A stretch of 64,000 bases of DNA, taken from the NCBI GenBank assembly GCA_963699225.1, contig OY969423.1:248001-312000 (forward strand), read 5' to 3'. Below, in pieces: positions 19,201-26,923 of the stretch (position 1 is the first letter of the stretch; each line of letters begins with the position of its first letter). The notes under the pieces are model-generated. The model ran no database searches. It was given only the letters and a program-made list of their open reading frames with translations, and was not told the origin of the DNA. The position numbers were made by a program, and so were the translations under genes. The stretch is from VRUE01 sp963699225. GTDB taxonomy: Bacteria; Actinomycetota; Thermoleophilia; Solirubrobacterales; 70-9.

Positions 19201-19819
19201 CCGCAACCTCTCCGGCGATGGGCAGCAGGTCTTCTTCGAGACCACCGACGCGCTCCTGCCGGGCGACACCAACGGGGCGGGAGGCTGCCCGATAGTCGGA
19301 CCCATCAACGGGCTTTACCCGAGCTGCCTCGATGTCTATGAGTGGGAGGCGAAGGGATCGGGTTCCTGTGAATCGGAAACCGAGGGCGGCGGCTGCCTAT
19401 ATCTGCTCTCGCCGGCCGGCAGCAAAGAAGCCTCCTTCTTAGGCGACGCCTCGGCCTCGGGAGAAGACGTCTTCGTATTCACCCGCTCACCTCTGGTCCG
19501 CCAGGACACAGACCAGCTACTCGACGCCTATGACGTCAGGACGGAAGGTGGCCTCGCCTCCCAAAACGTGGTTCCACCTCCGGTCTGCGAAGGGGATGCC
19601 TGTAAGCAGGGAGCCTCTGGGCCTCCGCCTTTTCAAGGTCCCCAGACCCCGAACTTCCAGGGCCCGGGCAACCCGAAGGAAAAGGGTTGTCCCAAAGGCA
19701 AGCGCAAGGTGACCCAGAAAGGCAAGACCCGCTGCGTGGCCAAGAAAAAGAAGCACCAGGGCAAGTCCAAGAAGAAGGGCGAGCAGAAAGCCAAGAAGAG
19801 CGGGAGGGCGGGTCGATGA
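16238..19819 (+). CDS. Large secreted FnIII-PD40/YWTD beta-propeller protein, unit C
   Basis: The start is TTG at 16238: AGGGAG (16225-16230) lies 7 nt upstream, and the same site precedes the fourth-unit remnant at 26614. The protein has 1,193 aa. After the export signal (cleavage near ASA/A, residue ~48) it carries a fibronectin-III-like domain (residues ~50-150; YRFEYG, LMPGTTYHFRLVV) that the unit B paralog lacks. PD40 strands and a central block of YWTD-like blades (LYWADP, LYWSEQ, LYWANH, VYWSSN, VYWASS, LYWSLN) follow. The C-terminal ~55 residues are extremely Lys/Arg-rich. The stop overlaps the next start (ATGA). Extracellular; binding partner unknown. Confidence 0.86.
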   Translation: MSEAKRIQMDGWVGNNGAGRQIGRRLGVLALLVVLVLSMALTSSASAAPPEILSSFVSQVGTETAVFKAEINPKGKAVGYRFEYGLSDCSAEPNPCVTEPSLQGTLLTNSTTPEALPPVTLEGLMPGTTYHFRLVVKNSSNETTNGPDRAFKTYLPSPVFSLCPNDAFRLGSLAPPGTPSAQLPDCRTYEQASPTYKQGEDARGTPGSVRAAVEGGGITFNTTNGIPGGEGGQEIPTYLATRSPGNWSTQGLSPLQSAGPTAVVLGWTPDFSNVIEMVRRPEEGNPTALLERSSEGGALSTIVPLTPKLSPAFAGANADGSLVLFESKVALPSVTGAIEGKPNLYLWQRESGEIALAGALNDTQAPAEGALAGAYDWAAGTSPKNLALGGAFSRGYYAQDNHVMSADGSAVYFTAAGTGKLYVRLNPTAPQSATALNGKGEEECTEAGKACTVEVSASQRALPDKAGTRPAAFAAATPDGSIALFVSSEKLTEDANTGPEPPAPTISRAGVGGPPAEASFLGERGAGVAIAGEYLYWADPASGWIGRAKLNGAGAADPVDREFIHIAGRPRWIAAGDEYLYWSEQGEGEEKGEELTDEGSIGRVRLDKSEPPEADIVGGLTDPQGLAVDGEHLYWANHFEIAAEGYIGRASPDGSGANPKWLPLGGEIPQGVAVSAAGVYWSSNAVFNATSGERIIGRANLDGSNIKGVKVSKKLEEGSMRGIALDAGHVYWASSRIGAGDKFEIGRDDLSLSEENLERDFILIEGKPKGVAVDGEHLYWSLNGEPPVNPGNDLYRFEPDKPAGERLTDLSVDSGEENGAEVRGLLGVSNDGARVYFAANGVLTDAPNEAGEAATPGDCRGSIAEESGSCETNVYLSRPDPAHPGALEIVFFARVSGADRNDWRPNSVEAPRTSRVTPNGEALLFASHRSLTSYDSEGTSELYLYREGAGIRCVSCDPSGAPPQGVPDLGGWLNLSFLGPSSPAPLLTRNLSGDGQQVFFETTDALLPGDTNGAGGCPIVGPINGLYPSCLDVYEWEAKGSGSCESETEGGGCLYLLSPAGSKEASFLGDASASGEDVFVFTRSPLVRQDTDQLLDAYDVRTEGGLASQNVVPPPVCEGDACKQGASGPPPFQGPQTPNFQGPGNPKEKGCPKGKRKVTQKGKTRCVAKKKKHQGKSKKKGEQKAKKSGRAGR

Positions 19820-22800
19820 GCAGCGCGACGTCGAGCGGGCGAGGAGCGCCGAGCGCCATAAGGCTGGTCGCCTGTCTCGCCTCCGCCCTTTTCGCTCTGG
19901 CCCTGACCGCATCCCCGGCGCTGGGGGCGGGGACACCCGCCTGGCACCTCAGCGACACGGCCCTGCCGAGCAACTTCTCCCCCGCAGTCGACAGCGATGA
20001 ATATGGCCCGCTCTATCTGCTCGTAGCCACCAACGTGGGCGCCAAAGCAACCGCGGGCACCATAACCCTCACCGACACCCTGCCCGCAGGCATCACACCG
20101 GTGCTGGTCGCGGGCAGTGACAACGGCAAAGGTAGGAGCCCGGCCATCTGCCCACCCCCGGTCGGCCAGACGATCACCTGCACCACTTCGTCCCCGATCC
20201 TCCCCGGCCACCACTTGGAAGTCGTGGTCTTGGTGGATGTCGCCGAAGGCATTGCCGGCAGCCTCTCCGACGAAGCAAGGGTCGAAGGCGGGGGAGCCTC
20301 CCCGGTGACTGCGTCGGCCCTGACGTCGGTCGGCTCCCCGCCACCTCCCTTCGACTTCCTCCCCGGCTTCAGCGCCCGAGTCGAAGAAGAAGACGGCGGG
20401 ACGACCCTCCAAGCTGGCGCTCACCCCTATCAGCTGGGGATAGAAATGGGCTTCCCCACCGAAAAACCCGCCCCCGAAGCGCTGGCGGGCACAGAGCATC
20501 TCCGCTCGACTTTCGTCGACTTTCCCCGTGGCGAGGCAATCAACCCCACTGCAACCCCCGTCCTTTGCACCGAGGTGCAGCTGATCAGCGAGGAAGAGGA
20601 ACCCTGCCCGCCGGCCTCCCAGGTCGGCACCGTGACGATCGTCGGCATAGGACTCACCCGCGAAGCGTCCTCATCCCCCCTCTACAACATGGTCCCCCCA
20701 CCGGGGGCGCCGGCCTCACTGGGCTTCGACGCGCTCCACGTCGGCATCTTCCCCCACCTCACCGGCACGCTGAGGAGCGATGGTGACTACGGCATCACGG
20801 GGGGGGCGATCGAAATCGACGCCCTTGCCGTGCACCCGGTCTTCGGCGTGCGGGTGGAACTCTGGGGCAGCCCCACGAGCGCTGTCCATGATGGGGCGCG
20901 AGGCCAGTGCGGCGCTTCCTTTCCCAGTGAATCTGAATGCTCGACTGGGGGAAGCGCACACACGGCGCTTCTCACCACGCCCCAGCATTGCGGGCAGCCG
21001 CCTCTCACCAAAGCGCGCGCTGACAGCTGGGAGAACCCAGGCGTCTTCAGGGAAGCCACATACGAAGCCACTCCCCTCCAAGACTGCCAATCCCTCAAAT
21101 TCACCCCCACGATCAGCGCCAAGCCCACCACCACCCTCGCCGACAGCCCCTCGGGCCTTAATTTCAACCTGCACCAGCCCCAGGAAATGCACCTCAAAGA
21201 CGAAGAAGGCAACCCCGCTCGCTCCACGGCCCCGCTCAAAGACCTGACCCTGACCCTGCCCGAAGGCCTGGTCGTCAACCCCTCCCAAGCCGACGGCCTC
21301 GCCGCCTGCTCCACAACTCAGGTCGGCCTCACCACCAGCGTGGGGGAGAGCCCGGTCCACTTCAACAAGGAACCCAACAGCTGCCCCAACGCGGCCAAGG
21401 TCGGCACGGTCAAAGTCTCCTCGCCACTGCTGGCCGAAACCGAAGAAAAAGGCACCAAATTCAGGCTCGACACTGAAGGTGATGCGATCCCGCGCCCGCT
21501 CGAAGGCTCCGTCTACGTCGCCCAGCCCTACCAAAACCCCTTCGGCTCGCTGCTGGCGATCTACCTGGTGGTCGAAGACCCCCAATCGGGCATCGTCGCC
21601 AAGCTCGCCAGTGAGGTCCAAGCAGATCCCACCACAGGCCGGCTCACCACCACCCTCGAGGAAAGCCCCGAGCTGCCAATCGAAGACGCCAGCGTCCACC
21701 TGTTCAACGGCAACCGCGCCCCCCTTCGCACCCCCCCCGCCTGCGCCACCTACACCACCAAGGCCGAGATGAGCTCGTGGTCGGCACCCGATGAAACCAC
21801 CCAGGCCACCGACAGCTTCGGGGTGAGCGCCTCCCCGGCAACTCCCAACTGTCCCGCCACACCCCAGGGCGCCCCCAACGCGGCGAGCTTTGAAGCCGGC
21901 ACCCTCACCCCCAAGGCCGGTGCCTTCTCTCCCCTGGCGCTGAAGCTCTCCCGCACCGACGGCACCCAGCCCCCCAAGGGCTTTGAATCGATCCTGCCGC
22001 GCGGCCTGATCGCAAAGCTCGCCGGCGTCCCCTACTGCCCAGAGGCAGGCATCGCCAAGGCGCGCTCCCGTGAACAGCCAAACCAGGGCGCCCTAGAGCT
22101 CACCGACCCGAGCTGCCCCGCCGCCTCGCAGGTGGGCACAGTCGACGTCGGCGCCGGCGCCGGCCCGACCCCCTTCCACACCACTGGCAAGGTCTACCTA
22201 GCTCCCCCCTACAAGGGCGCCCCGCTCAGCGTCCTCGTGATCACCCCGGCGATCGCCGGGCCCTTTGACCTCGGCGACGTCGCGGTCAGAGCCGCTGTCT
22301 ACCTCGAAGCAGAAAGCGCCCAGGCCCGCGCCGTCTCCGATCCCCTGCCCACCATCCTCGAGGGCATCCCCCTCGACGTGCGCTCGATCGCGCTCTCGCT
22401 TAACCGTCCCAGCTTCACCCTCAACCCGACCAGCTGCGACCCGAGCTCGGTCAACGCCAGCCTCAGCTCGGTCTTCGGCCAGGTCATTCCTCTCTCGAGC
22501 CGCTTCCAGGTCGGCGGCTGCTCCTCGCTGCCCTTCAAGCCCAAGCTCTCGATCCGCCTCAACGGCAAGACCAACCGCGGCGCTCACCCCAGCCTGCGCG
22601 CCGTGCTCACCGCCAAGCCCGGCGAAGCGGGCATCGCCGCCACCTCGGTGGCCCTGCCCCGCTCGGAGTTCATCGACCAGGCCCACTTCCGCACGATCTG
22701 CACCCGCGTGCAGTTCGCCGCGAACCAGTGCCCGGCCGGCTCGGTCTACGGCCATGTCAAAGCGATCAGCCCGCTGGTCGACTACCCGCTCGAAGGCCCG

Positions 22801-23160
22801 GTCTATCTGCGCTCCTCCTCCCACAAGCTGCCCGACGTCGTCGCCGCGCTCAGGGGCCCCGCCTCCCAGCCGATCGAGATCGACATCGACGGCCGCGTCG
22901 ACTCGGTCAACGGCGGGATCCGAAACAGCTTCGAAGCGCTCCCCGACGCCCCCGTCTCCAAGGTGATCTTCAACCTGCAGGGCGGCAAGAAGGGCCTCTT
23001 TCAGAACTCGACCAACATCTGCTCAGCCACCTTCCGCGCCGCGGTCAAGATGACCGGCCAAAACGGCAAGCGCAATGACTTCAACCCGGTGGTCAGGGCA
23101 AGCGGTTGCGGCAAGTCCTCCAAGCCAAAGAAAAAGGGCCCCGCCAAGAAAAACCGCTGA
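19816..23160 (+). CDS. DUF11-like large secreted protein, unit C (complete)
   Basis: Start ATG 19816, coupled to the propeller stop; a longer frame from 19687 would overlap the propeller's basic tail and delay the signal peptide. 1,114 aa: signal peptide (cleavage near LGA/G), DUF11-like domain (WHLSDTALPSNFSPAVDSDEYGPLYLLVATNVG), diverged region to ~residue 396, then the constant half. It carries the one substitution seen among copies, QADPTTG in place of QADSTTG (C21628). Confidence 0.88.
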   Translation: MSSATSSGRGAPSAIRLVACLASALFALALTASPALGAGTPAWHLSDTALPSNFSPAVDSDEYGPLYLLVATNVGAKATAGTITLTDTLPAGITPVLVAGSDNGKGRSPAICPPPVGQTITCTTSSPILPGHHLEVVVLVDVAEGIAGSLSDEARVEGGGASPVTASALTSVGSPPPPFDFLPGFSARVEEEDGGTTLQAGAHPYQLGIEMGFPTEKPAPEALAGTEHLRSTFVDFPRGEAINPTATPVLCTEVQLISEEEEPCPPASQVGTVTIVGIGLTREASSSPLYNMVPPPGAPASLGFDALHVGIFPHLTGTLRSDGDYGITGGAIEIDALAVHPVFGVRVELWGSPTSAVHDGARGQCGASFPSESECSTGGSAHTALLTTPQHCGQPPLTKARADSWENPGVFREATYEATPLQDCQSLKFTPTISAKPTTTLADSPSGLNFNLHQPQEMHLKDEEGNPARSTAPLKDLTLTLPEGLVVNPSQADGLAACSTTQVGLTTSVGESPVHFNKEPNSCPNAAKVGTVKVSSPLLAETEEKGTKFRLDTEGDAIPRPLEGSVYVAQPYQNPFGSLLAIYLVVEDPQSGIVAKLASEVQADPTTGRLTTTLEESPELPIEDASVHLFNGNRAPLRTPPACATYTTKAEMSSWSAPDETTQATDSFGVSASPATPNCPATPQGAPNAASFEAGTLTPKAGAFSPLALKLSRTDGTQPPKGFESILPRGLIAKLAGVPYCPEAGIAKARSREQPNQGALELTDPSCPAASQVGTVDVGAGAGPTPFHTTGKVYLAPPYKGAPLSVLVITPAIAGPFDLGDVAVRAAVYLEAESAQARAVSDPLPTILEGIPLDVRSIALSLNRPSFTLNPTSCDPSSVNASLSSVFGQVIPLSSRFQVGGCSSLPFKPKLSIRLNGKTNRGAHPSLRAVLTAKPGEAGIAATSVALPRSEFIDQAHFRTICTRVQFAANQCPAGSVYGHVKAISPLVDYPLEGPVYLRSSSHKLPDVVAALRGPASQPIEIDIDGRVDSVNGGIRNSFEALPDAPVSKVIFNLQGGKKGLFQNSTNICSATFRAAVKMTGQNGKRNDFNPVVRASGCGKSSKPKKKGPAKKNR

Positions 23161-23223
23161 TTTAAAAGCCTTCGCGAGCAGTAGATATCCCAGTTCATCG
23201 AGCAAGCAAACAAGGAGTCAATG

Positions 23224-24129
23224 ATGCGAAAGCACCTCAAGAGGGGGAGGGTAGTGCTGGCGGCTGTCTCAGTCGTTGCGCTGGCCGCTCTCGGCCTCGC
23301 CGGCAGTGCCCAGGCAAAACTGGTGGGAGAATTCACCAAATTCGGCAACTGCCCCTACAAAAACACCGAAGTCAGGCGTTGTCTTTACTCGCCGACTATC
23401 GGCGGTGAAGTCAAACTCGGCAAAAAGTCCGTGCCGATCGAAAAAGAAGTCGTCCTGCAGGGCGGCGCTGGCGTCGAAATCGAAGGCGGAGCCGAAGAAG
23501 GCTATAGAAAATTCTATGAAGCCACCAACGGGATCACGCTCTCCAAAGCGGCCCAGAACGTCCCGGGCGGCCTCGCGGGCATCGTCCCCGAAGCTTCCTC
23601 ACCGCCGCTGGTCAAAGCGCTGATCAAATTCTTCTTCGAAAACAAAATCACCGGCCTCACCTCGACCCTAGAACTGGCAAAGCCCGCCAGCGAAATCCGG
23701 GTCAACGAAAATCACCTTGCCGAAGAGCTCGGCATCGCGTTGAAAATGCCGGTCAAGGTTCACTTGGAAAACCCCTTCCTGGGTAAATCCTGCTACGTGG
23801 GCTCCTCGAGCTCGCCGATCAACTGGAACCTGACCGTCGGCACCACCGCTCCGCCCAAACCCAATGAACCGATCAAAGGCTCAGGCGGCGTGACCGAATT
23901 CTTCGAAGAAGGCCAGATCCTCAAGCTCAAAGGCGCCGAACTCGTCGACAACGCATGGTCGGCACCGGGTCCCTCGGGCTGTGGCGGGATCCTCTCCTTC
24001 CTCGTCAATCCGATCATCGCCTCCCAGCTGGGCACAACCACGGCCGGTAACAACACCGCCAAGCTCAAAAACGAAATCTGGGAGTCGCCGGCCCTAGCGG
24101 TGAAAATCAACAACGAAGAACACCCCTAA
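23224..24129 (+). CDS. Secreted protein of the 301-aa array family, unit C
   Basis: Third identical copy of the gene at 2594. The two genes at 26924 and 27867 are diverged relatives, so in unit C three family members lie within 5 kb. Confidence 0.85.
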   Translation: MRKHLKRGRVVLAAVSVVALAALGLAGSAQAKLVGEFTKFGNCPYKNTEVRRCLYSPTIGGEVKLGKKSVPIEKEVVLQGGAGVEIEGGAEEGYRKFYEATNGITLSKAAQNVPGGLAGIVPEASSPPLVKALIKFFFENKITGLTSTLELAKPASEIRVNENHLAEELGIALKMPVKVHLENPFLGKSCYVGSSSSPINWNLTVGTTAPPKPNEPIKGSGGVTEFFEEGQILKLKGAELVDNAWSAPGPSGCGGILSFLVNPIIASQLGTTTAGNNTAKLKNEIWESPALAVKINNEEHP

Positions 24130-24156
24130 CACGACCCGCCACAAGGAGATAAGACG

Positions 24157-24777
24157 ATGAATCGCAAAGTAAGAACCCTCGTGCGGGGCGTGTTCTTGGC
24201 TCTGGCATTGAGTGCCGTCTTCTCGGCATCAGCCTCAGCCGCCCCCGCCTGGAATTTCGCAGGCAAAGCCCTGGAAGGAAAAGAAACGATCATGGGAGGG
24301 GCCTTTGAAAGCGGCCTCACCCTGCCCGGGCTGACGACCAAATGCGAAAATTTCCTCTACAAACTGACAATCGAAAACAGTGCCGGCACCGGTACAGGCA
24401 GTCTCACCGAAATGCCGCTCTATAACTGCACCACCTCGAGCAAATTCTGCACGGTCAAAACGATCGGCGCAGAAGCGCTGCCATACCCATCGAAACTGAC
24501 CACGGTGACGACCTCCAACTACATCGTGATCGAAGGCATCAAAGTCGCGATCCTCTACGCGGGCGAACTCTGCGCGCTGGGAGGCACGACGGCCAAAGTC
24601 ACCGGCTCCGCCGGCGGCCTGCTCGACAACGTCGCCGAAACGGCAACGTTTAACGCCGCCAGCTTCACGGCGACGAAAACCGAATTGAAAGCACTGGGAG
24701 GAAAAGCCGAATGGTCCGGCGTCTTCCCGACCGAAGCGTTTGAATGGCACAGAGAACAGGCGCTGACCGTCTCCTAG
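24157..24777 (+). CDS. Secreted four-cysteine protein, 206 aa, unit C
   Basis: Third identical copy of the gene at 3527, including the ribosome-binding site 8 nt before the ATG. Confidence 0.85.
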   Translation: MNRKVRTLVRGVFLALALSAVFSASASAAPAWNFAGKALEGKETIMGGAFESGLTLPGLTTKCENFLYKLTIENSAGTGTGSLTEMPLYNCTTSSKFCTVKTIGAEALPYPSKLTTVTTSNYIVIEGIKVAILYAGELCALGGTTAKVTGSAGGLLDNVAETATFNAASFTATKTELKALGGKAEWSGVFPTEAFEWHREQALTVS

Positions 24778-24794
24778 TGAAGGGACGACCGGCA

Positions 24795-25589
24795 ATGAGG
24801 AGCACCGGGGCCTTCTTGGCCTCGGTGCTCCTTGCCTTTACGCTCGCCCTCTCCGGTTGCGGGGGCGGGGGAGGCTCTGATGCCTCCACTCAGGCCACCA
24901 CGGCGAGCCAGGCCCAGAGCGGGAGCAGTACAGATAAGCAGGCGAGTGATGACTCCTCTTCCTCTCAGACGAGCAAGCACTCGACACCCGGCTCGAGCAA
25001 ACAGGATTCAACCGACTCTTCAGCGCCAACCCCTCAAGGCAAGGCCGCCAAGCACGGCGCCCACATCGCCCAGCCCAAAGGCGCACCCGAGCAGGCACCG
25101 AGCTCCTCGGAAGTCGAAAACTCCGCGGTGGTTGACATCGCCCTTCAGAGCCCCAACTTCATCACCACCGCCTCCTCTGAATACGAGCTCCCCTCCACCT
25201 ACACCTGCGACGGCAAGAACAGCCCCCCGACGCTCGAGTGGAACGGCGTCCCCGCCGGCACCGAGGAACTGATCCTCTTCGTCTTGGGACTGCAGCCGGT
25301 GGGTGAAACACTCTTCTTCAACTGGGCGGTCGCGGGCCTTGACCCAAGCCTCACCGAAATCCCCACCGGCCAGCTCCCCACCGGCGCGATCCTAGGACGA
25401 AACAGCTACGGCAAAGAGGCCTACTCGATCTGCCCCGCCCAAGGCCAGGGTGAAACCTACGTCTTCGCCCTCTACGCGCTGCCCCAGGCGCTAACGCCAA
25501 AGCGCGGCTTCGATCCGATGGGCCTGCGCAAGGAAGTGCTGGGGCTCTCGGGGGACGTGGGGCTGGTGACGGCGGCTTATGGGGGGTAG
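24795..25589 (+). CDS. PEBP-like lipoprotein, unit C
   Basis: Third identical copy of the gene at 4165. The following intergenic region is much shorter (103 nt) than in units A and B (210 and 233 nt) and has lost the promoter and leader hairpin seen there. Confidence 0.85.
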   Translation: MRSTGAFLASVLLAFTLALSGCGGGGGSDASTQATTASQAQSGSSTDKQASDDSSSSQTSKHSTPGSSKQDSTDSSAPTPQGKAAKHGAHIAQPKGAPEQAPSSSEVENSAVVDIALQSPNFITTASSEYELPSTYTCDGKNSPPTLEWNGVPAGTEELILFVLGLQPVGETLFFNWAVAGLDPSLTEIPTGQLPTGAILGRNSYGKEAYSICPAQGQGETYVFALYALPQALTPKRGFDPMGLRKEVLGLSGDVGLVTAAYGG

Positions 25590-25692
25590 TTGGAACACAT
25601 TGCTCAGTAATTCTTGACTATAAGACCTCTTGGAGGGAGGGTGGAAGAGCGATCTCTTGATCGCTCTCATTTCGTCTCCAAAGGAGGAAGCA

Positions 25693-26520
25693 ATGCGCAC
25701 ACATGGACTAAAGGCGATCTGCCTGTCTCTGATGGCCGCCATTGGCTTGATGGCGTTCACGGCGACGGCTCAGGCCGCCGAATTAGAATTAAGATCCAGG
25801 CACCAGGCGATCTTATTAAACAGCGGTACCTTCCTCAAAACAGGCACCGTAACGCCTGCTGTCGGGAAACAGCTAGGAACCTTCATTTTACGTATTCCGG
25901 GAAAAAATACCGAATTACGATGCGAAATAGGCACGGTCTCCGAAGCTTCGGCCGAAAACGAAACCGACACGAAAAAAAATCCAGCAGGCGAAGAACTGAC
26001 CGAAGCCTCGTCATCGGGCTTGTCAGCGATGGGCAAAGGCAAAATTCAGTTCTCTAAATGCAAAGTGTTCGTGGAAAGCACCGGCTTGGAAAACGCCGCC
26101 TGCACTAAAGCATTCAACGAAAACAACGGAGAAAAAATTGGCTCGGAAGCCGCGCCTTCGGCCAAAGTCTTAGTCTTATTCCTCTTACACTTCCACAGAT
26201 CGACGATCGCGGGGGAAGTATTAGAACATCACGTTTGGATCGTCAGGGACACACCGCTAGCGGGCACGGCCTTCACCACTCTCAAATTTGGTGGCACCTG
26301 CTCGCTGCCGGAAAAAGTTGAAATAACAGGCAGCGTGGCCACCGAAGTTCCCACAACCGACGCCGCAGTACAGACAGTGAAATTCGACGGCGCATCGGCC
26401 GCAGGCAAAGCAGTCACCAAAGACGCCAAAACGCTTCTCAAATTCGGCGCGAATGAAGCCTTCATCAAGGGTGAAATCGAACTGGAACTTGCAGGTAAAC
26501 CCGTCTTTGGGGTCATGTAG
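25693..26520 (+). CDS. Secreted four-cysteine protein, ~275 aa, unit C
   Basis: The ATG at 25693 follows AAGGAGG (25681-25687) and opens a signal peptide similar to, but not identical with, those of units A and B (MRTHGLKAICLSLMAAIGLM). The four Cys contexts are conserved (LRCEIG, FSKCKV, AACTKAF, GGTCSLPEKVEITG). The 3' flank matches the unit B flank well, showing that the duplicated unit once continued past this gene. Confidence 0.85.
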   Translation: MRTHGLKAICLSLMAAIGLMAFTATAQAAELELRSRHQAILLNSGTFLKTGTVTPAVGKQLGTFILRIPGKNTELRCEIGTVSEASAENETDTKKNPAGEELTEASSSGLSAMGKGKIQFSKCKVFVESTGLENAACTKAFNENNGEKIGSEAAPSAKVLVLFLLHFHRSTIAGEVLEHHVWIVRDTPLAGTAFTTLKFGGTCSLPEKVEITGSVATEVPTTDAAVQTVKFDGASAAGKAVTKDAKTLLKFGANEAFIKGEIELELAGKPVFGVM

Positions 26521-26923
26521 CAACGAGACATTCCAAGCAGCACAAAGCAGCAATGAGGTAGCGCAGTAACAAGAAGAAGTCCGACAGGCCCGGGAAAACC
26601 AGGGAGGAATCAGTTGAGCGAGGCGAGGCGATTCCAGGTAGTTAGCCGGTTCAGGCGCAGGCCTTAAATGGGCGCCGTGTAGGTCGACAACAGGAGCAGG
26701 GGTTTTATGAGGACGAGAGGCTCGGATTGTAAGAACTTGAGTCCCTCGCTCTGGGGTGGCTACTGCTTGCGCGGCGAGTTAGAACACATAAGGCTGGAAA
26801 GCTTGACCGCTCAGGAGTTAGTCGCGAAGCTGCATGCCTTAGGGGTCGTCAGACCCCACTTGTGCTGCCGCAAGGCGAGCGCGGGAGGCTGGATCCAGTC
26901 GAGCGACCAGAGAGGGATGGAGG
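26521..26923 (+). other. Intergenic stretch with decayed fourth-unit leader
   Basis: The first ~90 nt match the flank after 16113 (cacaa-gcagcaatgag, gcagtaa, aggcccggga). The hairpin is cut after its 5' arm, but the AGGGAGG site and TTG start remain (see 26614). The rest shows no convincing gene; a 77-codon frame at 26707-26940 has no ribosome-binding site or recognisable protein. A 6-bp hairpin (GGGGTC-GTCA-GACCCC) lies at 26842-26857. Confidence 0.6.
26614..26667 (+). pseudogene. Remnant start of a fourth beta-propeller gene
   Basis: TTG-initiated frame reading MSEARRFQVVSRFRRRP then stop. Compare MSEAKRIQMDGW at 16238. The AGGGAGGAATCAG-TTG arrangement is the same as in unit C, while the body of the gene is gone. 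It marks the collapsed end of the array. Confidence 0.6.

Larger units (their letters stand above)
21004..25593 (+). repeat. Near-identical core, copy C (4.6 kb against copy B)
   Basis: Matches 10464-15053 with a single difference at 21628; the part from 21077 also matches 447-4963. Right boundary is the same as in the other copies. Confidence 0.95.

Noticed and set aside
1..25593. Triplicated block as a mobile element
   Set aside because: No transposase, integrase, terminal inverted repeats or target-site duplications; block edges lie inside coding sequence, which fits homologous recombination.
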